Shown in pieces: positions 39,236 to 51,951 of a stretch of DNA of 64,000 nt. Made by a program: the position numbers and the translations under genes. Source of the stretch: Xylocopa sonorina (taxonomy: Eukaryota > Arthropoda > Insecta > Hymenoptera > Apidae); assembly GCF_050948175.1 (NCBI RefSeq), contig NC_135199.1, forward strand, positions 2,212,001-2,276,000, written 5' to 3'. How positions within the stretch are numbered: position 1 is the first letter of the stretch; each line of letters opens with the position of its first letter. Under the pieces are notes generated by a model. That model saw only the letters and a list, made by a program, of their open reading frames with translations. It did no database searches and was not told where the DNA came from.

Positions 39236-39632
39236 AACGACTGACGGCGTGCCAATGTCCGATCGGAGCTTTGCCGAATCGGTCACCGTAAAAGTTCCTC
39301 AGACAGTTTCCTTCCACGAGTCGAGCCCCTCCTCCGTCGAAGTGCCGGAGATCGCGGAGGAGGACGGGCCGAGAACCTCCTTCGAGACCTCGTCGATCGA
39401 CGAGGAGCCATCCTCGACGCTTTCTAGCGAGCACGCGACCACCACGATCGACGCGACGTTTGCCACCTCGATCGAAGCCGGCGGCGACGCCTCGACGACG
39501 CTCAGGCTACTCGAGGAGGAGAACAAATCGGCGGAAGAGATCGAGGACGCGGACGACAGCGACAGGTTCGACACGCCGGAAACTACACAGTCGACCACCA
39601 CGGGGATCCCGCTCGAGAGATTGGCCATGTGA
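38085..39632 (+). CDS. bnl: FGF (branchless-like) terminal coding exon with long C-terminal tail
   Basis: The exon encodes 515 residues and ends in TGA at 39630-39632. It opens REYTDDCVFNETLEQHNYNT, the last third of the FGF beta-trefoil. DDC holds the cysteine conserved in nearly all FGFs, YNTYSSAKW is the diagnostic strand, and GLNRRGQPRR is the basic heparin/FGFR-facing loop. The core ends near YARVLTQ, about residue 65 of the exon. The rest is low-complexity: a Lys/Arg block (KKRKKRKRKC, about 38440-38490), a second basic block (KKRKKKKG, about 38840), Ser/Gly-rich stretches, 16 consecutive threonines (39195-39242), then an acidic Ser/Thr/Glu tail. A long disordered C-terminus argues for branchless rather than the shorter FGF8-like pyramus/thisbe type. 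The frame joins the 104-bp exon in phase 0. The first in-frame GTG (38106) lies inside the exon and is not a start. The basic blocks could bind heparan sulfate (inference). Confidence 0.88.
39195..39242 (+). repeat. Coding ACG repeat (16 threonines)
   Basis: Sixteen consecutive Thr codons lie in the C-terminal tail of the FGF exon. Thirteen are uninterrupted ACG, followed by ACA, ACG and ACT. A near-pure trinucleotide tract in a disordered tail is a likely site of length polymorphism that keeps the frame. Confidence 0.9.
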
Positions 39633-40158
39633 GAGGCGGCGCACGCGATCGCCTTCGGGGCCATCCTCGACCGCGTACCCCCGGGAATCATTGTAAACTT
39701 ACTTGTACATAGCAATCATGCCTACGATACGTCAAACAGCATACTCCATATTCATGTATGACGATTGCGTGCGCATAAAGTGTTCCGCGCGCGGCGAGGC
39801 TCTTCTCGGTGTTTCTCGTCTCGCGGCCGGCTTTCAATCGGAGGGAATCGACGCTCGAGTTCGCTCTTTGCTTGTTTTTCGGGCCAGTTGGACGGACGGA
39901 TAATTGGACGCGGATATTTTAACATTGTACGCTTCGAGGTGTCGTTTTCACGAACAACGACAAATCCCAATTGTAAACGATCGAATGGCGTAACCTCCGT
40001 TCCTCGACAATCCGCGAATGTATTTCACGATTACCGGATTACAATTATCATTATCGTTGGCAAATATAAACGTAAGTAAAAGCGAAAGTTGGTTAAAAAT
40101 CTTTTCTAATCGATACTTTTACAAGCGTCAAAGATTTCTTCTTTCGCGAGCCCTATAT

Positions 40159-40164
40159 AATAAA
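40159..40164 (+). terminator. Candidate proximal poly(A) signal of the FGF gene
   Basis: A canonical AATAAA lies 527 nt after the stop codon, in AT-rich sequence. It is the first clear hexamer downstream of the coding region. The hexamer is common by chance in DNA of this composition, so this is only a candidate. Confidence 0.3.
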
Positions 40165-40999
40165 CTTCGCTAAAGAAACGAACAACAAAATTCTGTAAAA
40201 TCTTAAAAAGAGAAAAAAAAAAGAAAAAAAAGACGCTAGCCACGCGAAACCGGCGCAAAAATGTTCCGAAAGAACGTATGTCGAATTAAGACATATCTCT
40301 ATACTTGTTGCGGTAGCATCTGGTTAACTCAAAACCCGACTTCGGCTTCTGTTCCGAGCGGATTTCCCGCTAATCGCCGCAAAACGAGCGTCGTCCGCGT
40401 CGACGAAAGGGGCTGGAACACGAAATAAACCGTTCCAGGGGCTGTCAGAAGGGCCGCGTCGTGAAGGGCCGCGGGAGAGACGGGTCTGGTTGTTCCGAAA
40501 GACGTAATTATCCAGCGAGAACGTCCATGGCTGGATATGAAACGACGGCGTGGTGGCCGCGTAACGAGCGCACTATTTTTCTTTTCCTTTTTCCTCCCTC
40601 CCATCCTCCATTTTTTTTTGTTTTTCTTAACCACCACTCTCACCGTTCCCGATCGTTCGCGTGCGTAGCCGATGAGCTAATTACGCGAACGAGAACCCGA
40701 ACGCTGCCGTTCTATTTTGTTAATAGCGGCTCCGGGGTAATCCTCTCCTCCTCGTATCTCTCTCTCTGCGAGAAGGTTTCCTTCGAACGATTCGACCACT
40801 CGCGCGGAAACGAATGTATTTTGTTCATCGGCCCTTATTCAACGATACGGCTTCCGTTTAGTCTCTAATAAGCGAGCATCCCGACAAAACGCCCGGACAG
40901 TGAATGCTTTAATGCCTGCCCGGTTAAATATTAATTATACGCCAATCATCGAAACGCGCGCTCGTTACCGCGACACGCCTCGTGCAAGCCACGAAACAT

Positions 41000-41003
<4 letters not shown>

Positions 41004-41046
<43 letters not shown>
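41004..41046. repeat. CT microsatellite
   Basis: About 21 CT units downstream of the FGF stop codon. Confidence 0.95.
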
Positions 41047-41047
<1 letters not shown>

Positions 41048-42049
41048 TCTTTTAACATCTCGCCTGACCGTTTTCGCAATTTTTCCCGCGATTCATCGTA
41101 AGAATTACTCCCGTCTCTCCTAGGCTCGGCTTTGCGCGCACGGGAGAGACAATCCTCCCCCCTTGGGACGATTCGTCGTCGTAATTAGCGCGGCGAGCGG
41201 ACTCTCGCGGTAAAAGACGTAATAACAGCAGATACGCATGGAACGGGGGATCGAGGAGCAGCGCGGGAAATAAGACAATGCACGCGATCGTGGACGAGGG
41301 TGATGGAGCTCGGTGTTAATTCGAAGGTAATATCACGACGTGATCGAGAGTACTAAGGAGACGGAGTGCGGGAGTCTAGCGGGAGGAACTCTAGTACAGA
41401 GAGGTGTAGAGTGGGCAAAAGTTTTGGACCACGCGATGTTTCTTCTACCGGTTTCCGAGTTGCCAATTGATCGTATCTTTAGCGCGAATATATTTTTAGA
41501 TATCGCGCGTAAGTACGTGCAAACGAATTGTTCGATTTTAGTCCTCTATGGATTCAATGAACTGAAACTTTTGACCGCTAGTACGCATACCTGGATTTCG
41601 CGCTGACGCGACGGGAGATCGTTGTTTTCTAGAGTAATAGCGTGTGAGAAAGATCGGCCGTTTTTACCGATCGGGAAACATGAAAATGTTCGATTTTCAT
41701 CGATTTACGGTGAGCGTGCGTGTATAAAAGCGAAAGAGCGATTGTTGAAAAGTTGATCGAAACGAGATCAGGCTGTTCCTTTTCGCAAGATGTTAGTACG
41801 TGGAATGTATATTTTTGGGTGCGTTTGAAACGTGGCAATAATGGTAGACGATTAACAATAATTCCAGGAGGAAGAGTGGCTTCGAACCGAGGGGACGAAT
41901 AATTTTGTACGATTCTTATAAAGAGATCTACTAAAGTATTAAAATTACTGAAAAAGAGAAAAGTATTAAGATGTTATAGAGATATTTACTCGTAAAGTTA
42001 AAGTTAAGATAAATTGACCGTTCGTTTATTCTAACAAAAGGGCAACACA

Positions 42050-42084
42050 CGCGCGCGCGCGCGCGCACACACACACACACACAC
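42050..42084. repeat. CG/CA alternating tract
   Basis: CG repeats pass into CA repeats, mirroring the tract at 37397. It lies in the FGF 3' flank and is also potential Z-DNA. Confidence 0.9.
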
Positions 42085-43337
42085 CCGTCAGCAAAAAATT
42101 TCTAACTTTACGATATACGATCGATCGAAACTAGTTGTCATTACGACGTCGAGTATCAATGGACGGGACGGGGCTAGTGCGTCCTCGTGAGTACAATAAA
42201 ACGATCGGCACCGATGAAACGAAAAAGATGTTTAATTTTGTATCGTTCCAATTAGAAAGAGAATCTTGTTAACGCTATTAGAACGAACCGTTTGCAACAT
42301 TGTGTTCATTTATTTTCTTTGAATCCTCGCGAGAGATACACATATAATCCGAATGGATCGTTTGTAAATTATTTATTGCTCATTTCGAATGTTGAATATC
42401 CGTAGGTACAAACCTCGCAATATAAAAGATAGTTTGCGTCAAACGAATAGCAATAACGAGTACACTGCGAACCGCCTTTTAAATAAATTTAAAAACGACA
42501 AAGAGAGAAGAGAGAATACGCGAGTAGAAAATTCTCAGATGGAACTCTGATAAAAGAAAGGTATCACGCTATTTTGAGATTCTGAAAATGTTCTTCTTCG
42601 CCTCCGAAGATCGATATTCGAAAGCGAGTAGAAGTGAACGTAGTAGGAACGGCCGAAAGAGAAACGACAATTAAAGATTTAGCGACAGTCGAGAGAAGCG
42701 GATGGATTTAAGATCGTCTATGGGAAGGAGCGTAAAAGAAACGCCAGAAATGTCTTGACCTCGCTACGAATCTTTGTAGGAATCGCCTATTAATCTAGTA
42801 GTATATTTATTAAAGACTTATTTATTGTAAACAGTTGACTCCGTGTACATAGAATCTACGATCATTACTCATCAATCATGCGCATCGATCATGTGTTCTT
42901 CGTATGTTGTGTCTGTCCTTCGGGCGTGCGAATTCGTCAGAAACTAATCGACGAGCCTCCTTCTTCTCCTTTATTACCTTATTCTCTTTTCGAGCATGTT
43001 TGTCTTTTGCGTTTGTAAAAATAGGGAATCGCGGACAACGATGTGTAGTGAAAAGTTTGAGCGTATTACATCGCGTTGGCGACGGTGTCGATTTCTCAAA
43101 CGATTTGGTACTTAAATTAAGAAGACGATCGACTATACTTCTCGATTAATCTATACTTGACGAATTTCTTAATCGTTGATTAATGCGGTGAAACGTTTGT
43201 TGCACAATTCGGAAGATGCTCTGTAGCGGCTTGCACGCGTCGTTGCATCGAGTATGCGAATGTACTTACGCCAATACTATGTTAGTTCATTATGAGATTG
43301 TAGCCTAGAAAATCAGTGTAACGCATTGTCAGGACGC

Positions 43338-43343
43338 AATAAA
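43338..43343 (+). terminator. Candidate distal poly(A) signal of the FGF gene
   Basis: AATAAA is followed within about 20 nt by a T-rich stretch (CATGTTTTTAAG). It would give a 3' UTR of about 3.7 kb. This is one of several hexamers between 40 and 46 kb and has no other support. Confidence 0.2.
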
Positions 43344-44505
43344 TTCAATTCATGTTTTTAAGAAAACGATTCTCCTTCGCTTTCACAAACTACAGGAAAG
43401 TTTCAATCACGCTTAACTAATTGAATCCCGAAACGATTATTGCGCGTACCCTCTCGTCTGTTTTTTCTTTAGACAAAAAACAGAATCGCGAAGGGTTTCC
43501 GGAAAATGAGATGTTCTCCTTGACCCAGTTGCTCGACAGCTGCTTATCAGCCGGGAAGCATTTTTCCCAGGAGCAGAGTAACACGGTTACCCAACCTAGC
43601 TAATAATAGTCGCTGACAATGTCCGGCATTACTTCCGGCGGAACTGAAATTGGACCGCTTTGCTCGTAACGAACAAAGCCACTTTAATTCCCATTTCCAG
43701 ATGATAACGCACTGCGCGCCCGCTTCTATTTCGGCTCCTCTAAATTGCGGGAACGAAACCGGACAAAACACTTCCGTGCTCGGCTCGCACACGGCATGTG
43801 AAAATTCATTTTTTGGTCCGCCGGTTGCGGGACGATTGATCCAGTTAATTCCACCAGTGGGGGGCTCCGTTTTACAAAACGAGTTTGACCCACTTGCCGA
43901 ACACGGAAGCTCTTCCAATTTACTTTTGCAGCCCTACTTCCGAGCTCGAAGAGGTTTCAAGAGGTTTAAAGCTCATCTTCTGTCAGACGTTCGAAATTTA
44001 TTTAGAAAAAGAAAAAGACAATCTAACTTAATTTCTCCAATTTTTTTATCCAAATTTTCCAATGATTAAATGTCAAACGCAAAACCGCACGGAAAACCAT
44101 ACTTGATACGATCAATTTTTCACTACGTTCTTTCGTTGTCGCGCGCAAACGAACAGAAAAGAGAACCAAGCGTCGTCGATCGTGTAACGAATGAGGAACA
44201 CCGACACGAGCATCGATATTTTTGACGAGTTCCGTGCCGCTGCAATTGTAACAATAAAGTATGCGTGTTTCTCTTCAGCGAACGAAACAACAACGTGCGG
44301 GTTCGTATCGAGGAGCAGAGGTAAAAAAGACAATTATTTGTAACGATGTAGCGCCCCATAGGCTGTACTCGTGTCTACAACGACTGACAATAAAAAAAAG
44401 GAAACAAAAGGAAAAAAAAAGAGAAGAAAACGACGTTTGTTAGAATGCTATTCAACGAAGGGAACGATTCCGTTTTGATAAAAAACGCGCAATTTGAAAA
44501 TCCAC

Positions 44506-44601
44506 GTCGTTCTCGTTCTCGTTCCCGTTCCCGTTCTCGTTCTCGTTCTCGTTCTCGTTCTCGTTCTCGTTCTCGTTCTCGTTCGCGTTCTCGTTCTCGT
44601 T
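44506..44601. repeat. Hexamer CGTTCT array
   Basis: About 16 copies of a 6-bp unit (CGTTCT/CGTTCC/CGTTCG). The Asn-Glu and Leu-Val repeat frames across it are artefacts. Confidence 0.92.
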
Positions 44602-47600
44602 AGATACGAACGAGTCACGCGTTACGCGCATTGTAATCGTAGAGAAAATCGCAATAAAGAGAAGCAAAAGGAAATCGAGTGATATCTGCATTAATGATAC
44701 GATAATTTGTAACACGTTTGTATTACCGGCCAGGATTATCATATAAGAGGAGGCTACGAGAGGAGCGAAACTTTACGAATAAAGAAAAGATACTATTATT
44801 CTATAAGTTAAATTATACCGAAGATAGGAAAAGAAAGCGTTAAGGAATTGTACGTGTTTTGTACCTTTAATGTTTACCATAGATTGGAAGATCATTGGAA
44901 GACATGGAAGATCATCGTAATACTTTCAAAATAGTATTACCTTATATTCTAAATTTAAGCGGAGAAGGAGAGGAGATTGAAGTGAACTATATAATCGCTA
45001 AATAAATATCAGTATTCGGGACGATCTCCCGCGATCATCGATCGAGATCTTCCGGTTCTGGCTGAAAATTGCGCGAGGGTTAAGGATAGGAAAAAGCGAA
45101 CGAAGGACTGGACAACCGCGGAGACGAACATTTCCGGCGATTATTTTCGAAACAGCGCCACCGATTATACTGATCTAACCATTTTCACGCTGTATATCAA
45201 TTTCCCGTGGACTGAGGCCGCTAAGTTTATAGAAAGGGAACGCGGATGAGAATGCAACGGGACACGAGTATTTAACTGCCGATGCAAACATCGGGAGAAC
45301 GAGGAGCGAGCCACGACGAATAAAGCGTCGAACACTGCCACTGTCGAGCTGTTACCTTGCGATATATCCCTCCCTCTCCTCTTTTGTCACGTTTCCTCGC
45401 GTACCACATTTGCTCCCGTTACGTTTTCGAGAACGGCAGGAGAGCAGCTGAGAAGAGAGAAGAAACGGGAGCACGGAAAGTGAAAACGTATTCGTTGCGC
45501 ATCCGATGAGGAAATCGTGTCGCTCCCCTATCTTCTCTCTCGTTCCTTCGATGCAGAACCCCACCCATATCGTCGCTATATAATTTTTAGAAGTAATAAA
45601 GAAGATATTATTAACTATAACGCGATCTCGTCTATTTCATTCGAATTACCCATCTTCTACTTCACTCGAGCTTTGTTCTAAAAACTAAATAGAAAAGGTA
45701 GGTAAATTCGTTCCATTTCAATCCTCTCTTATATTTATTTAAAAATGAGCCCGTCACGCGTTCGACTGCTATCGAATCTATCGTTTCAGTTTTTCTTTAT
45801 ACGACAGAAAACGAAACTTGTTCGATGGTAATTAGCTGGATGCGCGCCAATCGAATCTCACAAGACGAGTCTCGTGTACTCTCTCTATACATCCCTCTCT
45901 ACCTTGGAGGCAACGCGAGAAGAGACTCGTGAATGTACGGTGGTGAAAAGAATCGCAGAGAGCAGGCTATTATAATATTTTGGAGGTAGCAAAAACCGAA
46001 CCGCGGAACAAGAGAGTGAAATCGTCGATCCAGTTTGTAGGTATCCCTTGTTCGTGTGCACGGATCGACGGTTACGATCGTTTAGCGCTAATGTTAATTT
46101 CGTTTAACACCGTTAACCAGTGCTCCCGTTAACATCGAAGGTACAATGTAATGTAAGAGCCGCGAACAGCGTTACGGCAGCCGGCTGATAAAACGGTATC
46201 GTGGAAAAAAACGAAAGAGCGAGATGTTATCGGCAACGATAATTGGACAGCCGTGTAAATTCCTTTCTCATCTCTGGCCACAATCTCGCTCGGTTATTAA
46301 AGGTTAATATCTCGTGGGATCTCGTAGAGTAGCGAAGGGGACTCATTAGTAGCTACCGTGCATACGAGTGTACCGGCACGACTTGCATAATAACATTGAG
46401 ATGCTTAAAAAGGTCGTAGCCTTCGGTTCGAGAAGCTGTTACAGTTATGTGAAAAAGTTAACGTTTCTCTTGGTACACGGTGATCGTAGAATAACGACGT
46501 CCAAAACAATCCAGCGGCTGCTTCTATCGGCAGTCACGCGAGCGGCTTGTTTGCTTATAAGGCGAGATGCAAATAAGTGGAAGAACCGAGGCTGTTTAAT
46601 ATGTAATATGCAGAAAAGTTAAAAAGCAAAGGTAACGAGGAGCGAGAATCGCGCTCGAATGTCACCGAATGACGTTCGAATCGGAGCGTATCCGCGGCCG
46701 TTCTCGCGTTTAAAATCGAGCATCGGTTCGATCGAGTTATGTTAGGATCGTGCGTCGCATCTCGCGGTCAATTTCCGTTGAAAACGTTGCGGCGCCCGAG
46801 GCGGTCACTGTCTAATTACGTTATTAACGAGCGCATTAAATGCACGGTGTCATTACTGTCAGTATTATCGTGGTTTTTAAAATACACCGAAACGGCATCG
46901 GGAGTGGCGGTATTCGGATTACCGGTGTCGGTCCTCGTGAGATCATTCAGGGGTAGCAGGGAGCACCAGGGGCGGAGGAACAGCTGCCCCTGCCTCCCGT
47001 GGAAACGAGGAGAGGCGAACCGATCCCCTGGCCGATAGCCCCCGGTACGTGGATCGGCATCAATTATTCAAATCAGCGTAAATGAGAGAGTCGATAGACC
47101 TGGCGGATGCACGGACTGGTAAGTTGCTGCTCGGTCTAGAAACCGTTCCGCCGCGGGTGCAACCCATAATTCCTAGACGATCTTACATCGTCGATGTAAC
47201 CGCGCTCTTGCTCTGCTTCTCTCTGAACTCGTGTTTCAGATACCACGCGTAAAGAGACTTTCAGCAGACGGGTAGGGTGAGGAAAAAGCACGAGGTAACC
47301 CCGGGCAGGGGCAGGTTTAACAACGTCAAGTTTCATGGAAGTTCAACGGGCCGGCGCGGAGGAAGTGTCGAGGGAATAATTACGTTTCCGCGTAAACGGG
47401 GATTAACGAGACGATTGTTCTTTACTGTTACAGCCAGGCGAGCGTTTAGTGTGCGTCGGTAGCAACTCTCTCTCACTCTCCCTGACTTCTTGGACGATTC
47501 ACGTCGAGCGTCCCTGAAGAATGTTCATCACGCTTACGAGTCAAGGAGGTAATGACAACTTTCTTTTTTCTTGCTCGCTGCAGCCAGGAGCCAGTGGTAC

Positions 47601-50427
47601 ATGCGCCAAGCTGTCCCTCTTTTTTTCCCTTTTTCTTCGATGGGCCAGCAGGAATGCAAGAGCGCAACCAACGACTCGGGGAATCCGGAGGTTTTCTTCT
47701 TTTCTAGACGTCAGGTCGCTGTTGGATCGCGGGGACAGTGAGATAAACGAATGCTTCCAATTAGTTGTCGACGTAGTAATCGACGTTTATGGACTTTTTG
47801 CGTAGCCGGTTTAATTGATTCGCGAGCCATGCCCGCGAATGTTACATTTCCCAGGGTTTCCTTTGCAATTTAACTTGGACATTTTTATTACAGCGATAGC
47901 AGATCGTTGTATGGATTATACCGAACCGAAAACTGGTTTCCCCGCACAAGAATCACATTGGTTACAGTCGCTGGTAATTGTTAGCCCCATTTCGTGTGTC
48001 GGAATGACTCGATGTGTCCGCGAATCGTAAATATTTTTACCGAGACACATTTTCATGAACACGATGCATCTCCGATCTCTCGAATATTTATAGTTTTCAA
48101 TTAAACGAATTTAATAAATCCCTTTTTAAGTAGCCAATGTATTCGATAATAGAGATACTAATTACAATCAACGTTAACCATTCTGATGCATCGTTATTAC
48201 TATTATCTGACGTTGATTAGCACCCTTCACTGGTTCCGGTAAATGATGTAAAATTGAAAAATAAACACGTCGACTAATAAATGGCCTGGGAAATTTTTTA
48301 CTTCTTAATTGAAAATAACAGGAAATCACTCCTTTCGACTTGCCCGTACTTATCTTTTCACGGAATCAATTTACGATCACGAGATTATTCCTAAATAAAG
48401 GCGAACCAATTTTGTATGCTGGAAATGTAGGGCTGGTCGATTAATCACTGCAAATTACAAATACGCAGCCCGTGTTTGCAAATTCGCCCGAGGTGGTCAA
48501 GGCTGCTAGTCGCTCGTTGCAAAATTGTTATAAATTCTCCTCGACTACGCGTGATGCATCGCGAGGCCTCGGTAGGCATATAAATAAGATTGATACAACT
48601 GATATTAATTGCTGACATTAATTGCCATAATCGTTTTACCGGTCGCGTGTAAACGCCTCGAATCACATTGTGAAGGATACCGAGGAAGCACGATAACAAC
48701 GGTCGGCGAACCAAAGTGATTCATGAACTTATTTAAATAACGAGAACGAACGCGCGCGCGTTCTTCTTCTACAGAGTGGTAGCTAATAAGAATACAGGCG
48801 CATGCGTTACTATGAAAACATGAGAAACGATAGAAACTAGAGTGTAAGACACTACGTTATACGTGTGAGCAATAGACGCGTTGATAGTCTCCGGTGTAAG
48901 GTTCAAGTAGACTCGACTTTTGACTTTTTATATTCCCAATCACACGGATATCGAATGACGTACAATATAATATATATCTTTCAAGAATGGAGCAACTATT
49001 CCTCTATCAGTAATCCACTCTTGTGTAGTCGCACGTTGCACGCCGCCAAGTCGTTATCCGAAGGATAAAGCTGCGCAGCTACGACTCGGAAGATCAGAGC
49101 GTGCTATCAGTTCATTACGAGCGATACACCGTACTCTCAGCAACAAGAAAGGGCAAAGATTGCAGAAGATCGCCTCGGCGACTCGTTCTAGTACTAGGAT
49201 GCATTTATAAATAATGTAACCACAAGGAAGAAACCAGGTAGACTCGTATAATAAACGTCAATGCGGTTGCTAGGGTAACCGGTAGGAAGAGTGCCGCAGT
49301 ACATTAGCCCGCATAATTTTAGCACTCGCGGCGCTTCAACGGCACTCTTCGCCGCGTTGCGTCACCGCATATCGTGGGTGAAGATGGCACCGTTTCGTTA
49401 CATAACGCCCTTCGAACGTTGCCTTTGCTTTATACGCAACGCTATTTTCGTCGTATATAAGTTTAATGCCATCGTTAGGCCACCACTTCGCCTATGCGTA
49501 CTCTTCTCCCTCCCTGGAACGCGATCGTTAAAAAAAACCTGACGTTTCATTCTTTTCCATAGTCGTGCAAAGACATCCAACTTTCATGCGAGATATTAGA
49601 CGAACGGCTTATGTGCACTAATTATACTAAACTTTTTGGTGATTAAGGTATAGGAATAACTAGAACAAACCGCAACACAGACGTGACGCGTTGCAAAACG
49701 GTAAACGATTTTACAATTAGAGATATTTGATTATCCTGGTGCGAATTCTATTTTACTCGAGAAATATTTGACGTAGCTTTGAAGTTGGATACCAGATCAT
49801 AGGGTACTAGCACTATTTCACCTTCAATATGAGATCTACTAACTTGAAGAACAATATTTAGGGTAAACTTAAAGTTGGCAGGTCGCCAGACCAAATTGTG
49901 TGAAGTATTATATAATGTATAATAATGTATGTATATTCTCTACGCGTTAGTTTCTAATTTCTTCTCTATTTTAGTATAGTCGGTACTAAAATTTGTTATC
50001 GTCGTAGGTTTCATTAGTTTCTGTAGCAATTTTGAATCAACGTCGTAAATAAAATAAATATCTGAATTGAAATTAAGTACATATAATATATGATTCAACA
50101 TTCATCAGAGCTGAACTAATAATACTGAATCATTAATTTGAGTACGCATTATCATCTCACGGAAACTAATATTGACAACAAATGAACAAATGATAAGCTT
50201 GCTTTTACATTCCCCAATTAAATAACCGTAATCGAAATTTAAGAGTGAACAAATGATTAACTATTTATGAATCGATTGAAAATTTAAATGAAAACGTATG
50301 AAAAATCTCTATATATTTCATATTTTTAATTCGAGATAGGATACACTACCGATGATTATAAGACGCGCGAGAAAAATTGCAGATGAATCCAAAGCGCATG
50401 CGCGCACTACTGTCGTCCGCAATAAAG

Positions 50428-50634
50428 ATGGCGACCGTGGTGAGGCTGTCAAGTCGAGCATTGTTGTCTTCCCGACATTTTCGTGGTGTCTCACGTTCTT
50501 ACAATTCATGTCGTAGTATCAGTGATGTGAAAAAATGGAGAAACAGCACCGGATTGTTTGCAGCAGTTTCTGTTGCGCTTCTTATCGGCTACAAATATTC
50601 ACAACCTGATAAGGTGCACGCCAAGGCTCGAAAG
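50428..50634 (+). CDS. MICU3: MICU3-type mitochondrial calcium uptake protein, exon 1
   Basis: The exon encodes 69 residues from an ATG in strong context (AAAGATGGCG). Residues 1-35 are rich in Arg and Ser and nearly free of acids (MATVVRLSSRALLSSRHFRG), as in a mitochondrial targeting peptide. Residues about 38-54 (NSTGLFAAVSVALLIGYKY) form one membrane-spanning or hydrophobic segment, followed by a polar linker ending KARK. The donor is GTAATG at 50635 and the exon ends in phase 0. Upstream in-frame ATGs at 50383 and 50398 would add up to 15 residues (MNPKRMRALLSSAIK), also basic, and cannot be excluded. The family assignment rests on the downstream exons. MICU proteins gate the mitochondrial calcium uniporter at the inner membrane/intermembrane space. 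That this exon joins exon 2 is inferred from matching phase, the order targeting-TM-linker, and the absence of another reading. Confidence 0.68.
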
Positions 50635-51878
50635 GTAATGCAAATATAAGATATTTTTCGATATTTTATGCAAATTCTATGCATTTGTAAGAATGTACTG
50701 AAAACTATGTTTAGTTGAATTCGGAACAATACGCATTTGTGCACGTATTCCAGTTGATTATTAAAGTACTTTAAAGCGTTCCACGATGACTGTTTTCTCA
50801 TTGATGTCAAATAAAACAAATTCATCTTCATTGAATGCTATTATATGATTCATGTATGAATACTTTTATTATTATCACAACCATGATTTTTTCAATTTTT
50901 AAACTATTTAAATATACGTTATATATTATATGTAGTGCTAGATTCTAGTAATCCAGTAGTAATGTTTCCACTCATTTATCCTACCGTTTGCCACGTTCAG
51001 TTGTACCTATTTATGATTTCGTCTTTCCAATAGTAATAATAATATATGGTTAAAAAGAGCTGTTTGTGTACCGAGACGCATTGACGAATATCATAAGCTT
51101 CGACTGTTTGTCAGAATGTAATGTATTGTAATAAATAGAACTAGAATAGAGTTGTATCTACCGGTTTTCAATTATAATTCAGAAAGAAGATGTCTCATTC
51201 AGAGAATGATATATTGAATATTGAAAATACTAATAAACCACAGCCACTTCTTACATCCCCATCTAACATTCTATTTACTTGAATCAGAAGATAGTTATAT
51301 CTGTTACTTGTTGCAAGAAATAACAGAGACGAGACAAGTCAACCATTACGCATTAACATTCATAAACTCTACCAGCAGACTTCTCTTCAGACTTTATTAA
51401 TCATATTCGAGAGTTCTATCGCGATCAAAGTCTGGGAAACGTCGCAGACTGACACAGCGTATACAAGAGATCCCACAATCCAACGGACAACCCGTTAACG
51501 CGACATCGTAACACGTCCACCGTCGCGTGTTCCCGCTTGGACACGGATCGTCTTTGGGTCTAGCAGAACAAGTGCAGATCCTGGGTAGATCTGTGCTCGA
51601 TCCACGGCGGACTGGCCACAAATCACGGTCACGCCAGCATCCAACGGCTACGCCAAGGACTGGCAGCCGTTATCGCGTTCAAGATTCGACCGCGTCGTTT
51701 ATCCTCGATTCTGGCCGCGACCGTTTCACCATCGCGGTTACAACGATCGACGGATACGCTATCTGACGATAACATGGAACATGGCTCCAGAAGATGCGTG
51801 AAAGCAACGCGCGAACCGTATCATCGAACCCAATGATGATAGTACTCGCACGGCTCATCGCAAAACCGTTAGTGGCGG

Positions 51879-51951
51879 CTTCTTCTTCTTCTTTTTCTTT
51901 TTCTTCTTCTTCTTCTTCTTCTTCTTCTTCTTCTTCTTCTTCTCCTTCTTT
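51879..51951. repeat. TTC trinucleotide microsatellite
   Basis: A pure to near-pure TTC tract of about 70 bp in the MICU first intron. Polypurine/polypyrimidine mirror DNA of this kind can form triplexes. Confidence 0.93.

Larger units (their letters stand above)
39633..50380 (+). other. FGF 3' UTR and intergenic DNA, no gene recognised
   Basis: The stretch lies between the FGF stop codon and the MICU-type gene. The proximal part must be 3' UTR, but its end is not certain: AATAAA hexamers occur at 40159, 43338 and several later places. Repeats are CT (41004-41046), CG/CA (42050-42084) and a hexamer array (44506-44601). Frames of 60-140 codons exist, such as 43650-44069 (+) facing 43547-43918 (-), and 46739-47038 (+). 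None has a recognisable domain. Confidence 0.6.

Noticed and set aside
38106..39632. Reading the FGF terminal exon as a complete 508-residue protein starting at GTG 38106
   Set aside because: The conserved FGF sequence continues upstream of that codon to the splice acceptor at 38084 and joins the 104-bp exon in frame.
38810..39715. Long minus-strand frames opposite the FGF terminal exon, including a poly-Val stretch
   Set aside because: They are the antisense shadow of the FGF coding sequence and its ACG repeat.
43547..44069. Facing frames of 139 (+) and 123 (-) codons
   Set aside because: They are mutual shadows, with no domain recognised on either strand and no splice context.
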